From assembly GCF_021440085.1 (NCBI RefSeq), contig NZ_JAKCPW010000011.1:280329-344328 (forward strand): a stretch of DNA of 64,000 bases, given 5' to 3'. Positions 44,048-53,097 of this stretch are shown here, piece after piece. The notes under the pieces were generated by a model that was not told the origin of the DNA, made no database searches, and worked only from the letters and a program-made list of their open reading frames with translations. The number at the start of each line of letters is the position of its first letter. The first letter of the stretch is position 1. The stretch is from Dyadobacter sp. CY261 (GTDB lineage: Bacteria > Bacteroidota > Bacteroidia > Cytophagales > Spirosomataceae). Position numbers and translations under genes: made by a program.

Positions 44048-44617
44048 ATGAATCGCAAAATTTTAATTGTCACCGGGGATGGTGGCGAAAGTTATGAAAC
44101 CCTGTATGCCGTTCACCGATTTCAGGAAGAAGGCGACATTGCCGTGATTGCCGCCCCCAGCAAACGCCGGCTTCACCTGGTAATGCACGATTTTGAAGTC
44201 GGCTGGGATACGTATGTGGAGCGGCCCGGCTATTGTTTGAATGCGGACCTGACGATTGAGGAGGTGGTAGTGGGCGATTATGACGCCATTCTGCTGCTAG
44301 GCGGCCGCGCCCCCGAGTACCTGCGCAACCATACTGCGCTGTTGGAAGTAGTTCGCGAGTTCGACCGGCAGGGCAAGTGGGTCCTGGCCATCTGCCACGG
44401 TATCCAGATTCTCGTCACAGCAGGATTAGCCAGCAACCGAAAGCTAACCGCTTACGAACATGTGCGGACCGAAATCGAAATGGGAGGTGGCACCTACTCT
44501 ACCCAACAGGCCATCCGCGACGGAAATATGATAACCGGGCAGACCTGGCAATCACACCCCGAATTCTATCGCGAAGTTTTTGCCTGTCTCAACAAGGCGG
44601 CACTCACGGAAGGGTAA
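44048..44617 (+). CDS. DJ-1/PfpI family protein
   Basis: The 189-aa protein has the class I glutamine amidotransferase-like fold with the reactive Cys116 and His117 in AICHGIQIL, an N-terminal LIVTGDGGESYE with a conserved Glu at 14, and LLLGGRAPEYLRN. Members include glyoxalase III/protein deglycase-type enzymes and PfpI proteases; DJ-1 specificity cannot be told apart. It is transcribed alone. Confidence 0.92.
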   Translation: MNRKILIVTGDGGESYETLYAVHRFQEEGDIAVIAAPSKRRLHLVMHDFEVGWDTYVERPGYCLNADLTIEEVVVGDYDAILLLGGRAPEYLRNHTALLEVVREFDRQGKWVLAICHGIQILVTAGLASNRKLTAYEHVRTEIEMGGGTYSTQQAIRDGNMITGQTWQSHPEFYREVFACLNKAALTEG

Positions 44618-44661
44618 ATGCCGAATTCTGGCCAGCTGTCGAGACGACAATAACAGAGAGA

Positions 44662-44691
44662 GCCCATACGGAACGTCTTTACCGTATGGGC
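44662..44691. terminator. Hairpin between convergent genes
   Basis: GCCCATACGG (44662-44671) and CCGTATGGGC (44682-44691) form a perfect 10-bp stem with a 10-nt loop, between the DJ-1 gene and the convergent GNAT-nitrilase gene. No strong T-tract lies on either side, so termination is plausible but not certain. Confidence 0.5.
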
Positions 44692-44733
44692 CTTCAACGG
44701 ATTGGCTGTGGTGGATTTTAAATATTATTGCTA

Positions 44734-46290
44734 CTAGTTGTCTTTGCTCCCGTTTTTACGGATTATTGAATAAATGTCCGTTCTTCTGTCTTTTAGATTT
44801 CGAACACTTCCAAACTGATTTAATTCCCGTAACATATCAATATCCACGTCTGCAATCAAAATCATTTCTGTATTTGGCGTTGCTTCGGCTTTTATTCCAT
44901 TGGTGGGAAACGAAAAATCGCAAGGCGTAAATACCATGGACTGGGCATATTGAATATCCATATTGTGTACTTTTGGCAAGTTGCCCACACTGCCGGCGAT
45001 GGCAACATAACACTCATTCTCAATCGCTCTGGCCTGCGCACAGTTCCGTACCCTGGAATAGCCATTTTGAGTATCAGTCAAAAAGGGGACAAATAAAATG
45101 TTCATTCCCTCATCGGCCAGAATGCGGCTTAACTCCGGAAACTCAACATCATAGCAAATGAGAATGCCTATTTTTCCGCAGTCGGTATTGAACGTTTTTA
45201 AGGTATTTCCACCCTGCATACCCCAAACTTTTGCTTCGTCCGGAGTCACATGCAACTTTTCGAACCGCTCAATCCCACCATCCCTCTTGCACAAATAACC
45301 CACATTATAAAGACTGTTATCTACAACCTCCGGCATACTCCCCGTAATGATGTTGATGTTATAGGAGATGGCAAGCTCTGAAAAGCGATTGACGATTTTC
45401 TCTGTGTATTCTGCTAACTTTCTGATTGCGTCCGGTTCTGCAAGATGATTGTAGTCCGACATTAGAGGAGCATTGAAAAACTCAGGAAACAGCGCAAAAT
45501 CACATCGGTAACCCGACACTGCATCCACAAAATACTCAACCTGCTGCATCAGTTCATCGAAATCGTTATACAACCGCATTTGCCATTGTATCAGTCCTAA
45601 CCTGATAATTGATTTCTTGAATGCAGCCTGGTCTGTGCTTTTCTCATAGTAAACATTATCCCACTCCAGTAAAACGGCATATTCATTGGAGTCTTTATCG
45701 CCTTCCAGGTACCCTTGCAGGATTCTAGCCGGGTGAAAGTCATTTGACAATTGGAAATTTAAGACAGGATCGTGAATGTCCTTGTTCCGCACCTTTTCGA
45801 TGTACTCTTTGGGCGACATGGAATGGGAATATTGATGGAAATTCGGGATCCGGCCACCAAATACAATTCCTTTTAGATTTAATTCCTCACAAAGCTCTTT
45901 TCTGTAATCATACAAACGCCTTCCCAATCGCAGGCCGCGAAACTTTGGCCGTATAAATACATCAATTCCGTATAAAACATCCCCTTCGTTTGTGTGGGTC
46001 TTGAAAGTATAATTTCCGGTTATTTCTCTGTACGTATGTTTAGAGTCCACTTTGTCGTAGTCAACAATAATGGATAACGCACACCCAGCCAGTTCGTTAT
46101 CTACTCGTATGCCTACCTGCCCCTCGTGGAAAATATTGATCAGTGTTTTGATGTGATGTTCTTTCCAATACGCATTTGGCATGCTGGAATAAGTCTCAAT
46201 CATCATTTCCTTGATCTCCTGATAATCTTCCGGTTTTAAGAAAACCAGCTCAATATTCTCAATTGTTTTACTGTCTTTGTTTGTTTCCAT
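44734..46290 (-). CDS. GNAT acetyltransferase-nitrilase fusion protein
   Basis: The 518-aa protein fuses an N-terminal GNAT domain (residues about 10-195: RPKFRGLRLGRRLYDYRKEL is the acetyl-CoA loop) to a C-terminal carbon-nitrogen hydrolase domain (about 225-510). The nitrilase triad is visible: Glu270 in LFPEFFNAP, Lys345 in EKLHVTPDE and Cys379 in GILICYDVEFPE. This bifunctional type is known in many bacteria, but its substrate is not settled. It could hydrolyse an amide and acetylate the amine or vice versa. Monocistronic, convergent with the DJ-1 gene. Confidence 0.93.
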   Translation of the reverse strand: METNKDSKTIENIELVFLKPEDYQEIKEMMIETYSSMPNAYWKEHHIKTLINIFHEGQVGIRVDNELAGCALSIIVDYDKVDSKHTYREITGNYTFKTHTNEGDVLYGIDVFIRPKFRGLRLGRRLYDYRKELCEELNLKGIVFGGRIPNFHQYSHSMSPKEYIEKVRNKDIHDPVLNFQLSNDFHPARILQGYLEGDKDSNEYAVLLEWDNVYYEKSTDQAAFKKSIIRLGLIQWQMRLYNDFDELMQQVEYFVDAVSGYRCDFALFPEFFNAPLMSDYNHLAEPDAIRKLAEYTEKIVNRFSELAISYNINIITGSMPEVVDNSLYNVGYLCKRDGGIERFEKLHVTPDEAKVWGMQGGNTLKTFNTDCGKIGILICYDVEFPELSRILADEGMNILFVPFLTDTQNGYSRVRNCAQARAIENECYVAIAGSVGNLPKVHNMDIQYAQSMVFTPCDFSFPTNGIKAEATPNTEMILIADVDIDMLRELNQFGSVRNLKDRRTDIYSIIRKNGSKDN

Positions 46291-46547
46291 GGTGTTTTAC
46301 TCCGGTCTACCTGTCTTTGCAGGGTAAATGCCGGTGAGTGATTTTTTGTTGTAGTTGGCTGATTTAAAATGTATTACTCAATAATTGCATTGTAGGAACA
46401 AACGTTGAATGCCCACATTTTGGGGTTTTCAAATTACAGGTTCAATCAAAATTGCGCACAATAAAAGGAAGTAACAAAAAAACTGCCTGGAAGTTTCGTA
46501 TCAATGCGCTAAGACAAATTGCGCGTTTGGGGCATCATTTCGAAAAC

Positions 46548-46703
46548 TCACTTTTCGACACCAGGCGCATTAACCGCGCATTTCATGCTTTCGAACGCTT
46601 TTTTCAGGACTTCTTTGATCACTTCCAGCTTCATCGGTTTAGCTATATAATCGTCCATTCCAATGCTGAGGTACACATTCCGGGCGTTTGTAGCGTAGGC
46701 ACG
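46548..46703 (-). pseudogene. C-terminal remnant of a response-regulator receiver domain
   Basis: On the minus strand the sequence reads RAYATNARNVYLSIGMDDYI, then AKPMKLEVIKEVLKKAFESM and a short tail to a stop. The GMDDYIAKP motif is the beta5/alpha5 end of a receiver domain, most typical of hybrid histidine kinases. Upstream the frame is broken by a stop, so only about 50 residues survive. It is therefore a gene remnant in the 570-base gap between the GNAT-nitrilase and the TonB-plug remnant; the rest of 46291-46864 shows nothing else. Confidence 0.6.
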
Positions 46704-46864
46704 GGCCCACTTTGGCCATCATTGTTGGGCACTTAATCGTGCAATAACACGGGATGTCCGGAACCTTTACCGGTAGTCATAAGCCAACCTGTAGGCCTGT
46801 CCATGGCGTAAAAGGATGTGCTACCCAAACCAATTATTGTAACTTCCTGGGGTCATAATTATAA

Positions 46865-47608
46865 TTGTCTACCCTGTTCACGGTGAAAGCGAGAAAACCA
46901 GATGTAAGGCCCGAGGATATCCAGGCGCGCAGTTTGCACAATCAGGCCGATGCGGTTGCGGTATTCGATGAAAAGTCTCCGGTTTATGCAAACCTGTATG
47001 AAATGATTCAGGGACGATTCGCGGGCGTAACCGTTTCGCGAACTGTTGGAACACCGTCAGGGCCGCCAGCGCCAGCGGGATACAAAGTATCTATCCGCGG
47101 CATAAACAGTATCAAAAGTGGTACCCAACCCTTGTTTCTCATGGATGGCGTGGCCATTCAGGATCCGGAAGGAACCGCATTGATGAACTTCAATGCAAGA
47201 GACATTGAACGTATAGAAGTTTTGAAAAATGCAGGTACGGTGGGTATTTATGGCGTCCGTGGCGGGAACGGCGTGATCGCTTTTTTCACTAAAAGCGCGA
47301 GATCTATGCAGGTGAATACGAAAGCGGTGGGCAGGATGAAGCCGGTTCAATTCATTGGTTATCCATTAGTGCAACGCGAATTTTATGTACCCCGTTATGA
47401 TTCGGAGACGTCTGGCAGCAACATTTCTGTCCCTGTCGACGACCGGGATGTGCTTTATTGGAAGCCGCTTATGCTAACCGACAGCAAAGGGCAAAGTCAA
47501 CTACGGTTTCCACTATCGGACAAAGTGCGGACGCTGCGTGTGTTGATACAAGGCGTTACGGCAGGCGGCCGTCCGGTGCATGGCGTTCAGTTGATCCAGG
47601 TTCAATAA
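46865..47608 (+). pseudogene. TonB-plug domain protein, 5'-truncated remnant
   Basis: The 247-codon frame begins right after a stop with TTG and no proper ATG start; the first in-frame ATG falls inside the plug domain. It contains a plug (VSIRGINSIKSGTQPLFLMD then IEVLKNAGTVGIYGVRGGNG) and a C-terminal segment LLVWYWKPLMLTDSKGQ-like (here DVLYWKPLMLTDSKGQSQLR) found in Bacteroidota proteins with MG2-like N-terminal regions and a plug but no barrel. The whole N-terminal 500 or so residues are missing. Still, the remaining frame is long and clean, so recent loss is likely. Confidence 0.55.
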
Positions 47609-47769
47609 TGCATTGTGCTCCTTTATTTCTCCTGGCTTCCTTACGTCAGCGTCAGGCGTGATCCAATTTTGTTTGCAGCGAACATTTGCTTCGATTTGGT
47701 GATAGGTTCAAAGTTAACAAAACCGAAATGTTACAATTGTCGTACTTTCACATTACAAATTTAGAGCCT

Positions 47770-48336
47770 ATGTATTCAGAAATATTACGGGCAACCGGCA
47801 CTTACACGGATGACGAGGTGGGGCTCTTTGAAGAAGCGGTTACGGCACGGCATGTTACCAGAAACGAACTCATCCTCCAAAAAGGCCAGGTAGCTAAATC
47901 AATGTATTATTTGTTGAGTGGATCCATTTACCAATATGAACAGGTATCCGAGCTGGATCGGAATATAATTGATTTGCGCATTCAAAATGAATGGTTTTTT
48001 GATTATCGAAGTCTAATATCTCAACGGCCCTCTGAAATTTACATCCAGACTTTCACCGACTGCCACATCCTCGAACTCAGTCTTGATATCGCTCATTACT
48101 TAACTGGAAGGTCTATTGCTTTTTTACAGCTGAACAAGGTTCTGGAAGGTGCATTGGAAAGACTGAAATTCTTCGATCAATCGATGACTCCTGTGGAAAA
48201 ATATACATTCATTCTTCATAATCGCCCGCGGCTGATACAAACATTTCCTTTGAAAATGATCTCATCCTATCTCAAGCTGACTCCTGAAACGCTAAGCAGG
48301 GTCAGGAAATCCATATCGAGAGCAGATCTTTCTTGA
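47770..48336 (+). CDS. Crp/Fnr family transcriptional regulator
   Basis: The 188-aa product from Met at 47770 (MYSEILRATG) has a cyclic-nucleotide-binding fold (LILQKGQVAKSMYYLLSGSI) and C-terminal HTH with MISSYLKLTPETLSRVRKSI. The frame is open 28 codons further up (47686), but the added residues do not match the family. It is of the same general type as the Crp/Fnr protein at 1.6 kb. No clear target; the VOC protein gene follows 151 bases later. Confidence 0.88.
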   Translation: MYSEILRATGTYTDDEVGLFEEAVTARHVTRNELILQKGQVAKSMYYLLSGSIYQYEQVSELDRNIIDLRIQNEWFFDYRSLISQRPSEIYIQTFTDCHILELSLDIAHYLTGRSIAFLQLNKVLEGALERLKFFDQSMTPVEKYTFILHNRPRLIQTFPLKMISSYLKLTPETLSRVRKSISRADLS

Positions 48337-48487
48337 TTTGGATCAATAGGTCAAATCCAGCCGAAGACGTACTTTTGGATTTTAAATCAAGAGTATGAAG
48401 CACTCATCATTAGCTATCGGCCATTTATAGGGTGCCGAATTTTGAACGATCCCGAAATTCCCGCAAGCAAAAAAACACTTTACAGAT

Positions 48488-48850
48488 ATGAAATTCAGCA
48501 AACTTGTCCCCAATGTATTTTACTCAGATATCAACGATGCGCTTAAATTCTGGTTGGATTGTCTGGAATTCACAATCACGCATAACGAATTGAAGACACA
48601 TAAGCCATTTTGCGTGATTGAGAAAGATGGCTTACGCATTAACTTATTTCAAGATAGGAAGTATGCAGAGGAACATCATCCCGAATTTCGGCTGGTAACA
48701 GATGATATCCAGTCGGTGTATAATAAAATCTTCGCGAGCCACCCTGAATTCCTGCATCCTAATCTTGACAAAGTCACTTTACGACCGTGGGGAGCCCAGG
48801 AATTTGCGCTCGCCGACACACAGTTAGGTGTAGTTATCCAACAATGGTAA
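48488..48850 (+). CDS. VOC family (glyoxalase/bleomycin-resistance-like) protein
   Basis: The 120-aa protein has the paired beta-alpha-beta-beta-beta modules of the VOC fold: FSKLVPNVFYSDINDALKFW, then LRINLFQD and the second module with HPNLDKVTLRPWGAQEFALA and DTQLGVVIQQW. The metal-binding residues of the usual H/E/H/E sets are only partly present, so it may bind and sequester a ligand. Monocistronic. Confidence 0.85.
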   Translation: MKFSKLVPNVFYSDINDALKFWLDCLEFTITHNELKTHKPFCVIEKDGLRINLFQDRKYAEEHHPEFRLVTDDIQSVYNKIFASHPEFLHPNLDKVTLRPWGAQEFALADTQLGVVIQQW

Positions 48851-48880
48851 GATAAAATTCAACGGATATTTCGCCAGTTG

Positions 48881-49267
48881 TCAGCTGTTACCAGACCTGA
48901 TATCTTCTATCAATCTTCTGGCAACGTAAGTATCATAGATAATTTTTAACTTTTCAATCTTGGTTTCATTGTTGAAATCGAGAATATCAACAACATCAAA
49001 CACGACAATCTTCCCGGATTTCACCGTCCATTCATATTCAAAATAGAGTGCTAGGGAATTAGAATCCGCATCCTCAAAAATCCTTTTTAATGTCAATCTT
49101 GAATTCGCTGTATCATCGGTCAATTCCTTGAAGAAGTGTTTGGCCAATTTATCTCCATAGATTGGCGAACTGACTGTTCCATTTTCAGCAAATAAGCCTA
49201 CTATTTGCTCAACGGCCCCATTTGATAGATATTCGATATATTTTCTTGCTACTTCGTTTTTTGTCAT
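48881..49267 (-). CDS. SnoaL/NTF2-like protein
   Basis: The 128-aa protein has the NTF2-like cone fold: ARKYIEYLSNGAVEQIVGLF, then ENGTVSSPIYGDKLAKHF and FEYEWTVKSGKIVVFDVVDI, with a C-terminal LIEDIRSGNS. Functions in this group range from ligand binding to isomerase activity. It is convergent with the VOC gene with a 30-base gap, too short for separate terminators to be clear. Confidence 0.82.
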   Translation of the reverse strand: MTKNEVARKYIEYLSNGAVEQIVGLFAENGTVSSPIYGDKLAKHFFKELTDDTANSRLTLKRIFEDADSNSLALYFEYEWTVKSGKIVVFDVVDILDFNNETKIEKLKIIYDTYVARRLIEDIRSGNS

Positions 49268-49443
49268 AATTGATTATGCGATAGGATCTCGGGTACTTTA
49301 AAAGCGCTTTCAAGCAAATATAATAAAAGCATTGCCCAAGTGGTTTTACGATGGTTAATTCAAAGAGAAGTCGTGGATATTCCGAAATTAGACTAATTTA
49401 TCATGCTTAGCTGCCTCATGAAACAAGCTTCTAACATGCCCTA

Positions 49444-50811
49444 TTAAATACTCGGCACAACTGCACTAACTGAGAAATATCGACCTTTGTAGTACATCGT
49501 ATATGTTGCAATGATGATAAACGTCAGTATTTCGGCCAAAGACCGCGATAGCCAAATTCCTGGCAGACCAAAATAATCCGGAAGGATCAAAAGCGCAGGT
49601 GCAACTAGTAAAAAACCTTTTAACAAGTTGATAAATAGGGATATGATTGTCTTCCCTGTGCTTTGAAGAAAGGCTGCGAGTAAATAGTTTGGTCCGGCCG
49701 CTAAAAACAGCAGAAAGTATAAGCTCATTGCCTGGCTTGCAATTTTCCGGTAGGCCATGTTTTGGTCTCCGGAAAATAACACAATTAACTGGTCGGATAA
49801 GAATAAGCCAATAGCGGTCACCACAATCCCCAACAAAAGTGTAAAGCCTAATGAGAACCATAAAGTCTCTAACACACGCTGCGGCTGTCTTGCACCGATA
49901 TTGAATGACATAATGGGAAGTGCGGCGATCATCGCAGCAGTAAAAGGTCGGATGAGCAAAAAACTAAGGTAGTTAACCAAACCAAACGCGGCCACTGCGG
50001 TAGCTCCGAAATGGATCAATGACTGGTTAATTAATAGCAAGCCAGATGAGAATGCAATTTCAGATGCAAATGATGGAAGTCCAATTTTAAAGTATTCCTT
50101 CCATTGTGGAAGTTTCAATGTAAAGCGAAATGAGAAAAAACTAAAATGAGTGTTACCCTTGAATATATATACAAAAAGGTATGTGGCACCGGTGGCTAAT
50201 GCGATTGATGTCGCAATCGATGCACCTTTTACCCCCAGTCCGCAACCAACAATAAGTATTAGATCAAGCACGATATTGACGCACGCAGCCAAAATCGATG
50301 CATTTCGCGACACTTTCGGCGCGTTGTTCGCCCGAACGAAGTTTCCCCAAATCATTCCAAGGAAGAAAAAGGGAAGACCCAGCAGCTGCCAAAAAGCATA
50401 GTCAGCCGTATTTTCAGCCAAAGTAAGATTCGCCGCCCCCGCCAGAAATTGGGCAAGGGGGATTGCTGAAAATGGCGCACTGATCGCTACGCAAGTTCCA
50501 AATAAAATAACAAGGGTGGTAGCAAATTGAAAGACTTGTTGGACCTGCCTCAGGTCTCCGGCTCCAATACTCTTACCGATCAGCACTCCCCCACCTATCA
50601 TTACAGGTAAGCTCAACGCTACCAGGACGATCACGACAGGGCCATATAATCCGACTGCTGCCAGGCCATCCTTTCCTATTTGTTGTCCAAGTATAATCCC
50701 ATTAATGACCTGATGAACAATGGAAGACAACAGACTAATTATCGCAGGACCGTAATTTTGAAAAAACAGCTTCCTAATAGGAGCTTCTCCTAATTGATTA
50801 GTGGCGGTCAT
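49444..50811 (-). CDS. MATE family efflux transporter
   Basis: The 455-aa protein has twelve predicted transmembrane segments and the MATE pattern: IISLLSSIVHQVINGIILGQ, VALSLPVMIGGGVLIGKSIG and GTCVAISAPFSAIPLAQFLA in the first half, IYIFKG-like linker (VYIFKGNTHFSFFSFR) and SFNIGARQPQRVLETLW in the second half. It probably exports drugs or toxic cations by Na+ or H+ antiport. No regulator is directly adjacent in the window. Confidence 0.92.
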   Translation of the reverse strand: MTATNQLGEAPIRKLFFQNYGPAIISLLSSIVHQVINGIILGQQIGKDGLAAVGLYGPVVIVLVALSLPVMIGGGVLIGKSIGAGDLRQVQQVFQFATTLVILFGTCVAISAPFSAIPLAQFLAGAANLTLAENTADYAFWQLLGLPFFFLGMIWGNFVRANNAPKVSRNASILAACVNIVLDLILIVGCGLGVKGASIATSIALATGATYLFVYIFKGNTHFSFFSFRFTLKLPQWKEYFKIGLPSFASEIAFSSGLLLINQSLIHFGATAVAAFGLVNYLSFLLIRPFTAAMIAALPIMSFNIGARQPQRVLETLWFSLGFTLLLGIVVTAIGLFLSDQLIVLFSGDQNMAYRKIASQAMSLYFLLFLAAGPNYLLAAFLQSTGKTIISLFINLLKGFLLVAPALLILPDYFGLPGIWLSRSLAEILTFIIIATYTMYYKGRYFSVSAVVPSI

Positions 50812-51057
50812 GCGGGATGTTTTTGAAATACGGGGCGCAAAGGTAAAACATTCATCCAGTTTTGCAACTTAACCGTACAATAACCCCTTATGTAGGTGTA
50901 ACTTATGATAACTTTTCAGTGAATACAAGTAGTAGCCACGTTTGAACGGTAAGAAGAGTACGCAAACTAGTGACCGACGACCCGGTTCGGACGCCATACT
51001 GCCAATCTGTTATAGGCTGTGTTTATTTCTTCGTATTAAAAGATATTCTTCAAATAT

Positions 51058-51516
51058 TTAATTTTCACAAAGTTCTTTCAATTTATCGAGTGCTTTTGGA
51101 TAGGTCTGGTTCATATACCCTAAAAAATCTTCCGTGGTGTCTAAATCAACAGTAACGGTCGTAGTCCCATTGTTTTCTTCGAAGGTATAGTTTTCAAATC
51201 CGTTTGCCCATTTTTCCACTTCTTGTCCTTCCGTAATTTCCTTATCAGCTTTTAAAAGACCATAATGTTGAATTGAAACAAATTGGTTGGGAATGTTCTC
51301 AGCTATCTTGGAAACCATACCCCCCTTTTCTCCTTTCTCATCTACTCCAATAAATAGAATTTTATTTCCCTTTTCCCAACTTCCTACATAGGTCGATGTT
51401 GGGTTAAACAAAGAAGTCCACTGCTCATAAGTTGATTTACTGTTAATGCCAAGCATAAAATCATATACCCTGGTCACTGGTGCATTGATGCTTATTTTGA
51501 ATTGTAACTTTTTCAT
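51058..51516 (-). CDS. SRPBCC family protein
   Basis: The 152-aa protein has the START-like fold: LQFKISINAPVTRVYDFMLG, then NKILFIGVDEKGEKGGMVSK and the C-terminal GTTTVTVDLDTTEDFLGYMN. It resembles polyketide-cyclase/dehydrase-like members that bind hydrophobic ligands. Monocistronic. The function is not known. Confidence 0.85.
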   Translation of the reverse strand: MKKLQFKISINAPVTRVYDFMLGINSKSTYEQWTSLFNPTSTYVGSWEKGNKILFIGVDEKGEKGGMVSKIAENIPNQFVSIQHYGLLKADKEITEGQEVEKWANGFENYTFEENNGTTTVTVDLDTTEDFLGYMNQTYPKALDKLKELCEN

Positions 51517-52245
51517 AACATTAATGTTTGTTTAAATTAATCTTTTGAGTTTTTATTTTTTGTCATACTTAGCAGCCGTTTAACATAACCTTTAACTCTA
51601 CGATTAACTCACGTTCAATACGGAATGCGTATCTTGTACTGCTGAAAAAGAAGTCTACTTGGGAATATACTCATGAGGACTACCTGGCCGTCTCACGAAA
51701 CGTCCTAACGGTGCGGCTAAAAAATACCCGTTGGTTCTGAGGCAGAACTGTGCAATAACCGTCTCAAATCTCCATCCGCCGGGCCGCCCCGTCACGAATC
51801 AAGGTCTCAGCTCTAGAGAACTTAATATCAACGAAGCTCTTGGGGTTGACACTCAAACTTGTAGTCGATTAAATCATCATGCAAACAAGAGCACTCCATC
51901 ACAAGACATTCGCAGAAGAAAAACATAGAATTCGCGATTGTGCGACAATTGGAGTTCTGACGGCTGGGATAGGATCAGCAGTTACACAGCCGACGGGGCA
52001 ATTTTGACTCCCAATAGTGATCTTGCTGGGGGATTAACGAAAGCCGTAACCAGGCCCACTACAACTGGCAGTATCAATCCACAACGCAGCTTCCTCCAAA
52101 ACCAACTTTGTCTATGAGGGGTGATTGATTCATTTCGTTTTTATATTCACTAAGTCAGAAACATCTGTTGGCGGCGAATTGCTGCACGCTGACATTTGAA
52201 CACAAACAACCGACTTTTGATTACCAGCCCACATCTGCCAGCAGC
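51517..52245. other. Gene-poor region of unknown content
   Basis: This 729-base stretch between the SRPBCC gene and the SDR-AraC module shows no coding frame I can support. A GC-only patch lies at 51776-51791, including CGGGCCGCCCCG, which recurs at 56092-56103. It may be decayed genes, but no family can be recognised. Confidence 0.4.
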
Positions 52246-52277
52246 TTTTCTTTGCAATAAATTAATAGCAAAGAAAA
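52246..52277 (+). promoter_or_regulatory. Leader inverted repeat just before the SDR start
   Basis: TTTTCTTTGC (52246-52255) and GCAAAGAAAA (52268-52277) form a perfect 10-bp inverted repeat with a 12-nt loop, ending one base before the ATG at 52279. If transcribed it would fold over the start region and could hinder translation, or it is an operator for the AraC regulator encoded next. Both are inferences. Confidence 0.45.
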
Positions 52278-52278
52278 A

Positions 52279-53085
52279 ATGAAATACACATTGATTACCG
52301 GAGCGTCAGCAGGAATAGGTGAAGCTTTGGCGAAAAAGCTGGCTTCAGAAAAACACAACCTCATATTAGTTGCACGCAATGCCGGAAAATTGACACAGAT
52401 TAGTGAAGCGTTGGTAGCGCTATATGGCGTTGATGTAAAATGCATACCGGCCGATTTAGCTACGCTGGATGCAGCGCGCAAAGTTTTTGAAGAAACCGAA
52501 AGGCAGAATCTGCAAATCGAAATATTGGTGAACAATGCAGGAATTGGGTCGGGTGGCGAATTTGCCGAACTTTCATTGCAATCTGAATTAAGCTTACTTC
52601 AACTCAACAATGCATCCCTTGTCGCGATGACGCACCTTTTTATACAAGCCATGCGGGAGAGAAAAAGCGGCTCAATCGTTAACGTTGCCTCGATGACCGC
52701 ATTTATGCCCGTGCCTTACATGGCCACTTATGCGGCCAGCAAAGTTTTTGTGCGCTCGTTTACAGAAGCATTGACGGAAGAAGGTAAACCGTACAACATT
52801 CACGTGATGCTGTTCTCGCCGGGACTTACAAAGACAAACTTTAATGAATCGGCGGGCATCAATAACGAGAAAGCGGTTGGCCTGAGCTCTGACTACGAAA
52901 CGGCTGCGGCACAAACGCCGCAAGAAGTCGCAAATGAGTTATGGAACGCATTGAATGCTAAAAAACATTTTCATGTATCCGGAAGCAGGAACCGTTTCGG
53001 CTCACGTGTACTTGCATTGCTTCCAAATGCAATGATCGCCAGGTATATGGCTAACTCGTACCGGAAGAAACTGGCGCAAATCTGA
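52279..53085 (+). CDS. SDR family oxidoreductase
   Basis: This 268-aa classical SDR has TGASAGIG at 7-14, NNAG at 85-88, Ser138, Tyr151 and Lys155. It belongs to the group with a longer C-terminal region (RYMANSYRKKLAQI) resembling ketoreductase-like SDRs. It is 12 bases upstream of an AraC-type gene, the same gene order and spacing type as the pair at 10-11.8 kb. Substrate unknown. Confidence 0.93.
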   Translation: MKYTLITGASAGIGEALAKKLASEKHNLILVARNAGKLTQISEALVALYGVDVKCIPADLATLDAARKVFEETERQNLQIEILVNNAGIGSGGEFAELSLQSELSLLQLNNASLVAMTHLFIQAMRERKSGSIVNVASMTAFMPVPYMATYAASKVFVRSFTEALTEEGKPYNIHVMLFSPGLTKTNFNESAGINNEKAVGLSSDYETAAAQTPQEVANELWNALNAKKHFHVSGSRNRFGSRVLALLPNAMIARYMANSYRKKLAQI

Positions 53086-53097
53086 TTATCTTCATAC

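Noticed and set aside
46452..46736. 94-codon plus frame
   Set aside because: It is the opposite strand of the receiver-domain remnant.
51731..51928. 65-codon frame in the 51.5-52.2 kb gap
   Set aside because: Composition like random sequence; crosses the GC patch and has no motif.
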